Shown: positions 26,472-35,750 of the stretch, one piece after another
Position numbering within the stretch: position 1 is the stretch's first letter
How the letters are laid out: each line of letters starts with the position of its first letter
DNA from: G963666895 sp963666895
Lineage (GTDB): Bacteria; Desulfobacterota; Desulfovibrionia; Desulfovibrionales; Desulfovibrionaceae
Assembly: GCA_963666895.2 (NCBI GenBank)
Contig: CAXXNS010000004.1
Span: 1 to 64,000, forward strand
Length of the DNA stretch: 64,000 bases
Direction of reading: 5' to 3'
Notes under the pieces: generated by a model
The model's database searches: none
Told to the model about the DNA's origin: nothing
Seen by the model: only the letters and a program-made list of their open reading frames with translations
Position numbers and translations under genes: made by a program

Positions 26472-28069
26472 CCCTGCCCGGCCAGGGCCGAGGCCAGGCC
26501 CTGGCGCAACCCCTCGTGCTCCGGAAAGGCGTCCACGCCCCGGCCGAGCAGCTCCACCGCCCGCTCCAGGTCTCCCCCGCGTCCGGCCATGAGCCCCAGC
26601 CCCAGCAGGGCCCGGGCGTCCATATTCATATCCAGTGACCGCTCGAACAGCTCCCCGGCCAGGACCGGACCCTCGTCCCCGGCCACGGCCGCGTGCTCGC
26701 CCTCCAGGAAGGTCATGCCCAAGCGGGACAGAAAGTCCGCGTGCAGGGGCCGCATGTCCGGGTCCGGGTCCAACTCGTCGGCCACCGACCGGGCCCAGCC
26801 GGGCAGGCCCCGGACGTAGGCCGCGTGCAGCTCGCCCTTCCAGCGGAGCATGTCGTCGGCCGTGATGTCCGGGTCGGCCTCGAACCACATGACGTCCTCC
26901 ACGGGCTCGAGCCAGTAGTCGTCGGTCAGCCCGGTGCGCTCTTGCACATCGTTCCACAGCTCGGCCCCGGGAAAGGCCACCAGCACGTGGAACAGCACGG
27001 CCAGGGGCCGGACGCGTTCCATGCAGGCCACGGACTCTTGGATGCTGGCGTCGTCCTCCCCGGGCGACCCGTAGATGAAATAGGCCCTGGGCAGGATGCC
27101 CGCGGCCCGGGTCAGGGCGAAGGCGCGGTCGATTGCCGCGTCCGGGGTCTTCTTGCCCAGGTTGCGGCGGATGCGCTCGGAACCGCTCTCCACGCCGTAG
27201 GAAATCTGGATGCACCCGGCCCGGCGCATGGCCTTGAGCAGGTCCGCGTCCACGCGGTCCACCCGGGAGATGGCCTGCCAGGTGACGTCCAGGCCGCGGC
27301 GTTCGATCTCGGCGCAGACCTCCAGGGCGGTCTCGCGACGCACGGTGAAGGTGTCGTCGGACACGAACAAAAAGCGCTGGCCGCGCTTGGCCAGCATCTC
27401 CATTTCGTCCACGAAATGACCGGCCGAGCGCGAGCGCACCTTGGCCCCCCAGAACCGGGGCGAGCCGCAGAACCGGCAGTTGCCCGGACAGCCCCGGGTC
27501 AGGGACAGATGGCGGTAGTCCCAGCGGGCGGCCGGGATGGGCAGGGAGTCCAGGTCCCGGATGGGCGGCGGCAACGGGTTGAGCACGGCCTGGCCCTGGG
27601 CGTCGCGCACGGCCAGCCCGGGCAGGCCGGTCCAGTCGTCCCCCTGGTCCAGGGTTCGGCAGAGGTCCACGGTCACGGCCTCGCCCTCGCCCACGGCCAC
27701 GGCATCCACCTGGGGGTAATGGGCCAGGAAGTGCTCCCACAAAAAGGTGGCCGAGGGGCCGCCCAGCAGGGTCAGAGTCTCGGGGCGGGCCTGTTTGGCC
27801 GCTCGGGCCAGGTCCATGGCCTGGAAGCGGTTGGCCTGGAGCACGTTGAAGCCGACCACGCCCGGGGCGTGCTCCCGGACAAACCCCTCGAATGCCCGCA
27901 TGGCTGACTCGGGGTCCGGGCCGAGAAGGTGGCCGTTGAGCATCTCCACCTCGTGGCCCGCCTGCTCCAGGGCCGCGGCCACCCAGAACAGGCCCATGGG
28001 CGGAGCCGTGACGTTCTCCTCAAAGGCGCGGGCCTCCATGCAGGCCGGGTACACGAGCAGGACGCGCAC
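26468..28069 (-). CDS. B12-binding domain radical SAM protein
   Basis: 533 residues. The N-terminal cobalamin-binding-like domain (RVLLVYPACMEARAFEENVT, GFNVLQANRF, LLGGPSATF) is followed by a radical SAM core with the cluster motif RGCPGNCRFCGS near 196, FVSDDTFTVRRE and QISYGVESGSERIRRNLGKK. This is the architecture of the BchE/HpnP-like class, which act on unactivated carbons. A TPR-like C-terminus (AGELFERSLDMNMDARALLG) follows. The substrate is not evident. The GTG at 28069 lies 8 nt after the VOC gene. Confidence 0.88.
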   Translation of the reverse strand: MRVLLVYPACMEARAFEENVTAPPMGLFWVAAALEQAGHEVEMLNGHLLGPDPESAMRAFEGFVREHAPGVVGFNVLQANRFQAMDLARAAKQARPETLTLLGGPSATFLWEHFLAHYPQVDAVAVGEGEAVTVDLCRTLDQGDDWTGLPGLAVRDAQGQAVLNPLPPPIRDLDSLPIPAARWDYRHLSLTRGCPGNCRFCGSPRFWGAKVRSRSAGHFVDEMEMLAKRGQRFLFVSDDTFTVRRETALEVCAEIERRGLDVTWQAISRVDRVDADLLKAMRRAGCIQISYGVESGSERIRRNLGKKTPDAAIDRAFALTRAAGILPRAYFIYGSPGEDDASIQESVACMERVRPLAVLFHVLVAFPGAELWNDVQERTGLTDDYWLEPVEDVMWFEADPDITADDMLRWKGELHAAYVRGLPGWARSVADELDPDPDMRPLHADFLSRLGMTFLEGEHAAVAGDEGPVLAGELFERSLDMNMDARALLGLGLMAGRGGDLERAVELLGRGVDAFPEHEGLRQGLASALAGQG

Positions 28070-28077
28070 GGTTCCAG

Positions 28078-28680
28078 CTACCCGGACCAGCGGTTGCGGG
28101 CCGGGTCGCGCAGGCTGTCCCCTTCGCCCGGGAAGATCTCGCGTCCGGACCGGGGCTCGGGCTCGGGCCATTGGCCGGGCCGGGGCTCGGGCCCTTCCAG
28201 GGCCGCGGCCGAAGGCTCGGTGTCGATCATGCGCGGGTCCCGGCGCAGGTCCAGGCCGGGCTGGGGCGCGCTGAACTCGATGGGAATGTTGTTGGGGTCA
28301 AAGGCGTAGATGGAAAGGATGAACCCGTGGTCAATGACCTCGGACACCCAGACCCCGGCCGCCTCCAGCCGGTCCTTGACCTGCCAGAGGTCGTCCTCCG
28401 AGGCCACGCCGATGGACACGTGGTCGAAGGTGTAGGGGCCTTTCACCGGCACGCCGTGGTCCTTTTCCGGCCCGGGCTCCACCCCGCGCCACTCGAAGAA
28501 CGCGATCATGTCCTGGGGGGATATCTCGAAGAAGTAGTGGCGATACCCGGGATGGCCCAGCCCGGCCACCAGGCGCATGCCCAGCAGGTCGCGCCAGAAG
28601 CGGATGGTGGCGTCCATGTCCCCGGTGGCCATGGCCAAGTGGTTGACGCCGGTGTAGCAAGGCTCGGTCCTGTCGGGCAC
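28078..28680 (-). CDS. VOC (glyoxalase/bleomycin resistance) family protein
   Basis: About 200 residues. GVNHLAMATGDMDATIRFWR, DLLGMRLVAGLGHPGYRHYF and TFDHVSIGVASEDDLWQVKD are the paired beta-alpha-beta-beta-beta modules of the VOC fold; His and Glu positions are compatible with metal binding (NHLAM, PIEFSAP). A Pro/Glu-rich tail (residues about 160-200) is not part of the fold. The GTG at 28680 is favoured by GGAGGAG 6 nt upstream; the ATG at 28719 has none. Confidence 0.8.
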   Translation of the reverse strand: MPDRTEPCYTGVNHLAMATGDMDATIRFWRDLLGMRLVAGLGHPGYRHYFFEISPQDMIAFFEWRGVEPGPEKDHGVPVKGPYTFDHVSIGVASEDDLWQVKDRLEAAGVWVSEVIDHGFILSIYAFDPNNIPIEFSAPQPGLDLRRDPRMIDTEPSAAALEGPEPRPGQWPEPEPRSGREIFPGEGDSLRDPARNRWSG

Positions 28681-28786
28681 GGCGGTCTCCTCCGGTAGGG
28701 ATGGTCCAGGCATCATCATAAAATCGAAGCGTCAAAATGCAAGCAGGGGATTGCAACCCGGCCCGGGACCGCAGTACAATCAGGCC

Positions 28787-29674
28787 ATGACCCGCTCACT
28801 ATGGATGCTCTCCGCCTGCCTGGCCTGCCTTTTGACCCTGGCCGCGTGCGCGGCCCGATCAACGTCCGGGCCCGGTTCCGGACGATTGCCCGCCGGGCAG
28901 GACTGGCCGGCCGATCCCTGGGCCGGGCGGCTGTACTACGACCCCGCGCCCCTGGCCGATACGGAAGCCGCCTGGTCCGCCCTGGTCCGGCTGGGCCCGT
29001 CCCTGTCCGTGCCTGGGGCTGCCTCCTCCTCGGTGGCCGTGCACCGGACCAAGGACCTGGCCGTGTTCCGGCTGGAGCACGCCGGGTACGAGTACCAGAG
29101 CGTGGACAAGCCGCCCTGGTACGCCACGGGCCTGCCCTATTGCGGCCGGCTCGACCCCATGGCCGACTGCCCCTGGCCCCAGACCATGCGGGTCCGGGTG
29201 CAGCGCGAGGAGCGCGCGGTGGTGGACACGGCCGAGATCCATGGTTTGGAGTTGTTCACGGACAACCGGCTACGCCTGGCCCACGGACAGGGCCTGGTCC
29301 TGGAACTGGCCGCCAGGGACCGGGGAAGCCTGCTGGACCTGGCCGACGCCCTGGCCGGACTGGGCGCGGCCCACGGCTTTTCCCAGCCGCCCGGGCCCGA
29401 TCCCGCGTACCGCGGCCTGCGCCTCGAGGAGGCGGCCGCCCTGGGCGTGGAGCACGGAGTGCTGGTGGTCTCGTCCCCGGAGGGCGGCCCCCTGGCCCGC
29501 CTGGACGTGCATCGCCTGGACGTGGTCCTGGCCGTGGATGGTCAGGACGCGGACGTTGCCCTGCTGGACCACGCCCTGGCCGCGGGCAGCGCGCCGCGCC
29601 TGCGGATTTTGGCCTGGGAGCGGCTCGAGGCCCCCCCCTGGATCAGAACCCGAACCTTTGAGACCGGACCGTGA
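28787..29674 (+). CDS. Lipoprotein of unknown function
   Basis: 295 residues. The N-terminus is a lipoprotein signal with LLTLAAC (Cys21). The mature part shows no recognised domain; it includes LEHAGYEYQSVDKPPWYATG, two cysteines in YCGRLDPMADCPWP that might form a disulfide, and a C-terminal segment (AAALGVEHGVLVVSSPEGGP, LARLDVHRLDVVLAVDGQDA) that resembles a PDZ fold. Probably envelope-anchored. It precedes the dsr region by about 220 bp. Confidence 0.7.
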   Translation: MTRSLWMLSACLACLLTLAACAARSTSGPGSGRLPAGQDWPADPWAGRLYYDPAPLADTEAAWSALVRLGPSLSVPGAASSSVAVHRTKDLAVFRLEHAGYEYQSVDKPPWYATGLPYCGRLDPMADCPWPQTMRVRVQREERAVVDTAEIHGLELFTDNRLRLAHGQGLVLELAARDRGSLLDLADALAGLGAAHGFSQPPGPDPAYRGLRLEEAAALGVEHGVLVVSSPEGGPLARLDVHRLDVVLAVDGQDADVALLDHALAAGSAPRLRILAWERLEAPPWIRTRTFETGP

Positions 29675-29758
29675 CGCCTCCAAGTCATCTTGTTTCGTTT
29701 TCCTTTAAAAAGCCTGGAAACCTGACTGGTTGGGACCTGGCCAATCCCGAAAAGCCTC

Positions 29759-29789
29759 TTGACCTTTTGCGGTCTATCTGGAATAGATA
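29759..29789 (+). promoter_or_regulatory. Candidate promoter of the RsbRD-dsrMKJOP operon
   Basis: TTGACC (29759-29764) is a good -35 element. The -10 is weak: AATAGA or TAGATA at 29782-29789, with a 17 or 19 bp spacer. It lies about 100 bp before the 29892 gene, in the only sizeable AT-rich gap ahead of the dsr genes. Confidence 0.4.
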
Positions 29790-29800
29790 CCACTGTTTAT

Positions 29801-29817
29801 CGTGAGGATTTTCACAA
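29801..29817. promoter_or_regulatory. CRP/FNR-like palindrome ahead of the dsr operon
   Basis: CGTGAGGATTTTCACAA contains GTGA-N6-TCAC, the core recognised by CRP/FNR-family regulators. It falls just downstream of the predicted start point, where binding would repress. Which regulator binds is unknown. Confidence 0.4.
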
Positions 29818-29891
29818 AATCGCGGCGCACTCCCCGCCCTGGAGGGAAGGGGCGTGGGCCCGGACGCTGACGGTCCGAGGGAAGCTGTCGC

Positions 29892-30419
29892 ATGAATCTG
29901 GAAACCCGTCTTGCCGAACGGCGGGACGATCTCGTTGCCAAATGGCGGGAACTGATCCTGGGGTCCTACCCCGAGGAAACCCGCAAATTCTGGCGACGTC
30001 AGAAGAATCGTTTCGCCAACCCGGTGGGTCATTCCATTGACAAGTGCGCGGCCGAGCTCTTCGACCTGGTCCTTGCCTGGGAGGACGCCGAGGCCATGGC
30101 CTCATCGCTGGACGAGCTGATCAAGATCCGCGCTGTCCAGGACTTCAGCCCGTCCCAGGCGGTCAGCGTGGTCTATCTCCTGAAGAAGCTCTTGCGCGAC
30201 GAGTTCATGCGGGAGCTTGGCAAGGAGAACCGGCTGTCGGAGTTGATGGCCTTCGAGGTCCGGGTGGACAACCTGGCCCTCATGGCCTTTGACCTCTATT
30301 CCAAGAACAGGGAGGCAATTTTCAACATGCGCGTCAAGGAGGTCAAGCTGGCTCAAAGCAACCTGCTCCGCAAGGCGCGCCTGATCGTGGACAATACGGC
30401 CAAAGGGGCCGAGGAGTAG
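29892..30419 (+). CDS. RsbRD N-terminal-domain-like protein preceding dsrM
   Basis: 175 residues, all helical: LAERRDDLVAKWRELILGSY, FANPVGHSIDKCAAELFDLV, LDELIKIRAVQDFSPSQAVS. This resembles the RsbRD N-terminal globin-like sensor domain, without the STAS output domain. Such a gene stands before dsrM in Desulfovibrio relatives. It may regulate or assist the Dsr complex; the function is unproven. The dsrM gene starts 58 nt downstream. Confidence 0.7.
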   Translation: MNLETRLAERRDDLVAKWRELILGSYPEETRKFWRRQKNRFANPVGHSIDKCAAELFDLVLAWEDAEAMASSLDELIKIRAVQDFSPSQAVSVVYLLKKLLRDEFMRELGKENRLSELMAFEVRVDNLALMAFDLYSKNREAIFNMRVKEVKLAQSNLLRKARLIVDNTAKGAEE

Positions 30420-30477
30420 TGGCAGCCCCCGGCTCTCAAGCCTTTGCCGGGGGGGAAATAAAGCGAGGTGACGGTAG

Positions 30478-31524
30478 ATGAATGCCCTGTATGCACTCGT
30501 TTTTGTCTTCATGCTGGTGCTGATCCCGATCGTGGGGGTCGGAGCCGCGAACCTGAGTTATTTCTTCGCGGTCTGTATCCCCTACACGGCGGTCATCATC
30601 TTCGTTCTGGGCTTTGCCTGGAAAATCTTCAAATGGGCCAAAAGCCCGGTGCCGTTCCGCATCCCGACCACCGCGGGACAGCAACAGAGCCTGGACTGGA
30701 TTCCCCAGAACAAGTGGGACAACCCCTCCACCGGCATGCAGACCGTGGTCCGCATGATCGGCGAGGTCTTCCTGTTCCGGAGCCTGTTCAGGAACACCCG
30801 CGCGGAACTGCGCGAGAACAACGGCCCCGTGGTGGCGTACGCGTCCTCCAAGTGGCTGTGGATCTTCGCCATCCTGTTCCACTACGGGTTCGTGATCGTC
30901 TTTTTCCGCCATTTCCGCCTGTTCCTGGACCCGGTCCCGGTGCTGCTGGACTGGCTGGAATTCGGTGACGGCATCCTCCAACTCGGCGTACCCCGCATTT
31001 ACCAGTCCGACCTGCTCATCCTGGTCGGCCTGTCCTTCCTGTTCGGCCGCCGCCTCTGGGACGCCAAGGTCCGGTACATCTCCCTGGTCCAGGACTACTT
31101 CCCCCTGCTCCTGATCCTGGGCGTGGTGCTCTCCGGCATCTACATGCGCTACTTCGTCAAGGTGGACATCGTGGCCATCAAGGCCCTGACCATGGGCCTG
31201 GTCACCTTCGCCGTCCCGGCCAAGGACGCCATCGCGGCCCTGGACCTGACCTTCTTCATCCACCTGTTCCTGGTGTCCACGCTGATGATCTACTTCCCGT
31301 TCTCCAAGCTGATGCACCTGGGCGGCGTGTTCATGTCCCCGACGAGAAACATGCCCAACGACACCCGCATCCGCCACCACGAGAATCCCTGGAACCCGGA
31401 CATCAAGCCGCACGCCTACGCCGACTACGAAAAGGAGTTCGGCGCTCACATGGCCGAGGTGGGACTGCCCCTGGACGATCCGGCCAACGCCGGAGAGGCC
31501 GAAGCCCCGGCGGAAGAGGCCTAG
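30478..31524 (+). CDS. dsrM: DsrM, membrane cytochrome b subunit of the DsrMKJOP complex
   Basis: 348 residues with an N-terminal helix (LYALVFVFMLVLIPIVGVGA) and about five more, resembling the NarI-type diheme cytochrome b family. Histidines suited to heme ligation lie in the helices (LFHYGFVIVFFRHFRLF, FFIHLFLVSTLMIY). It should exchange electrons with menaquinone and pass them to DsrK. GAGGTGA lies before the ATG. First of the five dsr genes. Confidence 0.92.
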   Translation: MNALYALVFVFMLVLIPIVGVGAANLSYFFAVCIPYTAVIIFVLGFAWKIFKWAKSPVPFRIPTTAGQQQSLDWIPQNKWDNPSTGMQTVVRMIGEVFLFRSLFRNTRAELRENNGPVVAYASSKWLWIFAILFHYGFVIVFFRHFRLFLDPVPVLLDWLEFGDGILQLGVPRIYQSDLLILVGLSFLFGRRLWDAKVRYISLVQDYFPLLLILGVVLSGIYMRYFVKVDIVAIKALTMGLVTFAVPAKDAIAALDLTFFIHLFLVSTLMIYFPFSKLMHLGGVFMSPTRNMPNDTRIRHHENPWNPDIKPHAYADYEKEFGAHMAEVGLPLDDPANAGEAEAPAEEA

Positions 31525-31563
31525 GGCCCATAACCGAGACATCAACACAGGAGAGACAACGCT

Positions 31564-33208
31564 ATGGCTGACATGCCCAAAGCCGAAGAGCTCTTCAAGA
31601 GCATAAACTACACCCCTCCCAAAGAGGGATGGATGGGCCTTTCCACGGACACGTCCACGGGCAGATGGTGCTATCCGGGCAAGCCCGAGTTGGTGAAGTA
31701 CCTCATGGACAAGGGTCTGCCCCTGGGCAACCCCCGCGAGTGGCTGCCCTCGGACGCGGACTGGAAGCTGCCGCCCAACTGGAAGGAAATCATCCACCAG
31801 GGCTTCAGGGAGCGCCTTGACAAGTTCCGCTCCTTCAAGGTCTTCATGGACATCTGTGTGCGCTGCGGCGCCTGCGCCGACAAGTGCCACTTCTTCATCG
31901 GCTCCGGCGATCCCAGAAACATGCCCGTGCTCCGCGCGGAACTGATGCGCTCCATCTACCGCAAGGACTTCACCCTGGCCGGCAAGATCCTGACCTCCCT
32001 GACCGGTTCCCGCGTCATGGAGGAGGACGTGCTCAAGGAGTGGTTCATCTACTTCTACCAGTGCACGGAATGCCGCCGCTGCTCCCTGTTCTGTCCCTAC
32101 GGCATCGACACCGCGGAAATCACCATGATGGCCCGCGAGCTCATGCACCTGGTGGGCCTGAACATCAACTGGATCATCGAGCCGGTGGCCAACTGCAACC
32201 GCACCGGCAACCACCTGGGCATCCAGCCCCACGCCTGGAAGGACATCACGGACTTCCTGTGTGGACGACATCGAGGAGATCACCGGGGTGCGGGTCAAGG
32301 CTCCGCTCAACGAGCACGGCCACGAGATTCTGTTCGTCACCCCGTCCGGCGACATTCTTCGCCGACCCGGGCATCTACACCTTCATGGGGCTACCTGATG
32401 CTGTTCCACTACCTGGACCTGGACTACACCTGGTCCACGTACGCCAGCGAGGGCGGCAACTTCGGCCTCTTCACCACCAACGAGGTCATGAAGAAGCTGA
32501 ACGCCAAGCTGTACGCCGAGGCCAACCGCCTGGGCTGCAAGTGGATCCTGGGCGGCGAGTGCGGCCACATGTGGCGCGTCATCAACCAGTACATGGACAC
32601 CATGAACGGCGACATCCAGGGCCCGCAGATGGGCATGCCGGTTCAGCCCCATCACGGGCACGGTGTTCAAGAACGCGGCCGCCACCAAGATGGTCCACAT
32701 CACCGAGTTCACCGCCGACCTGATCAAGCACGGCAAGCTGAACCTGGATAAGAGCCGCAACGACGCCTACAAGGTCACGTTCCACGATTCCTGCAACCCG
32801 GCCCGCGGCATGGGCCTGCTCGATGAGCCGCGCTACGTTCTCAACAACGTGGTCAACAACTTCTTCGAGATGCCCAGGAACACCATCCGCGAGGAGACCT
32901 TCTGCTGCGCGGGCGGCTCGGGCCTGAACACCGACGAGATCATGGACATCCGGCTTCGCGGCGGCCTGCCCCGCGGCAACGCCCTGAAGTACGTCCAGGA
33001 CAAGCACGGCGTGAACCTGATGAGTTGCGTCTGCGCCATCGACCGCGCCACGCTCATCCCCCTGGCCGACTATTGGGCTCCCGGCGTGGAGATCTCAGGC
33101 GTCCACGAACTGGTGGCCAACGCCCTGATCCTGCCCGGCGAGAAGGAGCGGAAGATGAACCTCAGGCAGGAGCCCCTGCCGGGCTACGAGGACGACGAAG
33201 ACCTCTAG
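31564..33208 (+). CDS. dsrK: DsrK, FeS subunit (HdrD-like) of DsrMKJOP; four +1 frameshifts as read
   Basis: The frame from 31564 is intact to about 32255, covering both [4Fe-4S] motifs: CVRCGACADKCHFF near 98-111 and CTECRRCSLFCPYG. After that the reading frame jumps four times, near 32258-32262, 32353-32357, 32386-32390 and 32641-32643, each fitting one extra base. Removing them gives about 546 residues, the normal length, with LGGECGHMWRVI, VTFHDSCNPARGMG and CCAGGSGLN, the cysteine-rich HdrD-type site for the catalytic [4Fe-4S]. The gene is essential for sulfite reduction and the rest of the operon is intact, so error is the better explanation. DsrK passes electrons to DsrC. Confidence 0.9.
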
Positions 33209-33234
33209 CCAGGTACCTTTGAGGAGGACATCCT

Positions 33235-33657
33235 ATGAAATTCCATTACGGTTGGAGAATACTCGCCGGCCTGATCATCTTCCTCGGGATCATCGCCACG
33301 CCCTTCCTGTTGGGAGCGAGCAAGGCGTATGAGACCCCCGAGGACAAGCTCCCCACCGAGGAGTTGATGAAAGAGCTCGGCTATGCGGATTACGCCTGCA
33401 TCGAGTCCAAGGAGTTCATGCGCACCTCGCACATGCAGCTGCTGGACGACTGGCGTGACTGGGCCCTGCGTGACGGGCAGCGTTCCTACACCGCCCACGA
33501 CGGCAAGCAGTACATGATCAGCCTGCAGAACACGTGCATGAAATGCCACGTGTCCAAGGCCGAGTTCTGCGACAAGTGTCACGAGGCGGCGGCCGTCGCT
33601 CCCTACTGCTGGGACTGCCACTACACGCCGGAGGAGTTGAAAAATGAAGCACAATAG
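33235..33657 (+). CDS. dsrJ: DsrJ, periplasmic triheme cytochrome c
   Basis: 140 residues. An N-terminal anchor (ILAGLIIFLGIIATPFLLGA) is followed by a periplasmic domain with exactly three heme c sites: CMKCH (101-105), CDKCH (112-116) and CWDCH (125-129). It is the cytochrome subunit of DsrMKJOP. Its 3' end overlaps dsrO by 14 nt. Confidence 0.94.
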   Translation: MKFHYGWRILAGLIIFLGIIATPFLLGASKAYETPEDKLPTEELMKELGYADYACIESKEFMRTSHMQLLDDWRDWALRDGQRSYTAHDGKQYMISLQNTCMKCHVSKAEFCDKCHEAAAVAPYCWDCHYTPEELKNEAQ

Positions 33658-34480
33658 AAGGAACTTCCTGAAGTTTGCCGGAATGTCGGCGGCTGCCCTC
33701 TGCTTCAGCCCTTCGGCCGCCCTGGCCTCCGCGGCCTCCGGTCCCTTCAAGGGCGAGAAACAGAAAGGCGCCGCCCACTGGGCGATGGTCATCGACACCC
33801 GCAAGCTGACGAGCGAGGAGGACATCAAGCCTCTGATCGACGCTTGCCACCACTGGCACAACGTGCCCAACATCCCGGCCAAGGCCGCTCCCAAGGAGCA
33901 CGGCGAGGCCCACGCCTCCGAAGGCCACGGCGAAGCCAAGGCCCAGGTCAAACAGGAAATCAAGTGGCTGTGGACCGACTCCTACCACGCCGTCTTCCCT
34001 GAACAGGCCAACCCCCTGGCCAGCACCGAGGTGGCCGAGCGGCCCTTCATGCTGCTCTGCAACCACTGTCAGAATCCCCCGTGCGTCCGCGTCTGCCCGA
34101 CCAAGGCCACTTTCCAGCGGCCCGACGGCATCGTGGCCATGGACTACCACCGCTGCATCGGCTGCCGCTACTGCATGGCCGGCTGCCCCTACGGCTCGCG
34201 GTCCTTCAACTTCCGCGATCCCAAGCCCTTCATCGACCAGGCGAACCGGAATCCCGAGTTCCCGGCCCGCATGCGCGGCGTCGTCGAGAAGTGCAACTTC
34301 TGCGTCGATCGCCTGGCCCAGGGTCTCCAACCCGCCTGCGTCGAGGCCTCCAAGGGGGCCCTGACCTTCGGCGATCTGGAAAATCCCGACGATCCGGTGC
34401 GCGCCGTGCTGCGCGAGAACTACACCGTTCGTCGCAAACCCTCGCTCGGCACCGAGCCCAGCGTGTTCTACATCCTTTAA
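33644..34480 (+). CDS. dsrO: DsrO, periplasmic ferredoxin-like FeS subunit
   Basis: 278 residues. A Tat signal (RRNFLKFAG at 5-13) directs export of the folded protein. Cysteine clusters CNHCQNPPCVRVCPTKAT, CIGCRYCMAGCPYGSRS and CNFCVDRLAQGLQPACVEA support up to four [4Fe-4S] centres. It links DsrJ and DsrP. A His/Glu-rich segment (HGEAHASEGHGEAKA, near 85) is an insertion-like region. Confidence 0.94.
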   Translation: MKHNRRNFLKFAGMSAAALCFSPSAALASAASGPFKGEKQKGAAHWAMVIDTRKLTSEEDIKPLIDACHHWHNVPNIPAKAAPKEHGEAHASEGHGEAKAQVKQEIKWLWTDSYHAVFPEQANPLASTEVAERPFMLLCNHCQNPPCVRVCPTKATFQRPDGIVAMDYHRCIGCRYCMAGCPYGSRSFNFRDPKPFIDQANRNPEFPARMRGVVEKCNFCVDRLAQGLQPACVEASKGALTFGDLENPDDPVRAVLRENYTVRRKPSLGTEPSVFYIL

Positions 34481-34493
34481 GGGAGGACCAGCC

Positions 34494-35687
34494 ATGTTGG
34501 AAAGAGCGTTCAAAGGTTCTCCGAGGTACTGGGGCTGGATCCTCTTCCTCCTGGCCCTTATCGGCCTGGGAGCGGCAGTCTGGGTTTGGCAGCTGTCCAC
34601 GGGTCTGATGATCACCGACATGAGTCGCGACGTATCCTGGGGCTTCTACATCGCACAGCTCACCTATCTGGTGGGTGTGGCCGCCTCCGGCGTCATGATC
34701 GTCTTGCCCTACTACTTCCATCACTATAAAAAATTCAAGCATCTGGTCATCTTCGGTGAGTTCCTGGCCATCGGCGCCTGCCTCATGTGCATGCTGTTCG
34801 TGGTCGTGGACCTGGGCCAGCCCCAGCGGATGCTGAACATCATCTTCTACCCGACTCCCAACTCCATCCTGTTCTGGGACATGATCGTCTTGAACGGCTA
34901 TCTGTTCCTGAACCTGTTCATCGGATGGACCTGCCTGGGCCTGGACCGGCGGCACCTGCCGCACCCCAAGTGGCTCAAGCCCATCATCTACCTGTCCATC
35001 ATCTGGGCCTTCTCCATCCACACGGTGACAGCGTTCCTGTACCAGGGGCTGCCCGGCCGCCACTTCTGGATGACAGCCATCCTGGCCGCCCGCTTCCTGG
35101 CCAGCGCGTTCTGCTCCGGACCGGCCCTGCTGCTCCTGCTGCTGCTGGTGGTGAAGAAGGTGACCAAGTTCGAGCCCGGCAAGGAGGCCATCATGACGGT
35201 GGCCAAGATCATCACGTACGCCATGTGCGTGAACCTGTTCTTCCTGGGGCTCGAGTTCTTCACCGCGTACTACTCGGGCATCCCCGGCCACCAGCACACC
35301 CTCGACTACCTGTTCGTGGGCTCGCACGGCGTGAACATCCTGGTACCCTGGATGTGGGCCTTCGTGATCGGGGCCGTGGTGTCGCTGATCCTGCTCATCC
35401 CGCCCAAGCTCAGGGACAACCACAAGGTCCTGCCCTGGGCCCTGGCCATCCTGGTGGCCGCCACCTGGATCGACAAGGGACTGGGCCTGCTGATCGGCGG
35501 ATTCACCCCGAACATGTTCGAAAAGATCACCATCTACTGGCCCACGTGGCAGGAGATGGCCGTGTCCATGATGGTCTTCTCCATCGGCGCCCTGGTCATC
35601 ACGGTGCTGTACAAGATCGCCACGGACGTGAAGATGGAGCTGGAAGTCAGCCAGCAGGGTCCGGACGTTCCCGGCCCGGCCGCCTAG
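34494..35687 (+). CDS. dsrP: DsrP, NrfD-like integral membrane subunit
   Basis: 397 residues with about ten hydrophobic helices (WILFLLALIGLGAAVWVWQL, FYIAQLTYLVGVAASGVMIV, LILLIPPKL). This is the NrfD/PsrC family, which interacts with the quinone pool and with a periplasmic ferredoxin subunit (DsrO). Last gene of the operon; a strong terminator follows 22 nt after its stop. Confidence 0.93.
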   Translation: MLERAFKGSPRYWGWILFLLALIGLGAAVWVWQLSTGLMITDMSRDVSWGFYIAQLTYLVGVAASGVMIVLPYYFHHYKKFKHLVIFGEFLAIGACLMCMLFVVVDLGQPQRMLNIIFYPTPNSILFWDMIVLNGYLFLNLFIGWTCLGLDRRHLPHPKWLKPIIYLSIIWAFSIHTVTAFLYQGLPGRHFWMTAILAARFLASAFCSGPALLLLLLLVVKKVTKFEPGKEAIMTVAKIITYAMCVNLFFLGLEFFTAYYSGIPGHQHTLDYLFVGSHGVNILVPWMWAFVIGAVVSLILLIPPKLRDNHKVLPWALAILVAATWIDKGLGLLIGGFTPNMFEKITIYWPTWQEMAVSMMVFSIGALVITVLYKIATDVKMELEVSQQGPDVPGPAA

Positions 35688-35709
35688 GCTTCCCCGCAAC
35701 CGCAACCGA

Positions 35710-35742
35710 GGCCCGCTCCCCCAGGGGGGCGGGCCTTTTTTT
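35710..35742 (+). terminator. Rho-independent terminator of the dsr operon
   Basis: GGCCCGC (35710-35716) pairs with GCGGGCC (35729-35735), with further C/G pairing inside, followed by seven T (35736-35742). It lies 22 nt past the dsrP stop and just before the APH-like gene. Confidence 0.85.
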
Positions 35743-35750
35743 ACAGGACC

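Noticed and set aside
32255..32645. Programmed frameshifting in dsrK
   Set aside because: Four separate shifts without slippery sequences or downstream structures, in a family not known to use recoding.
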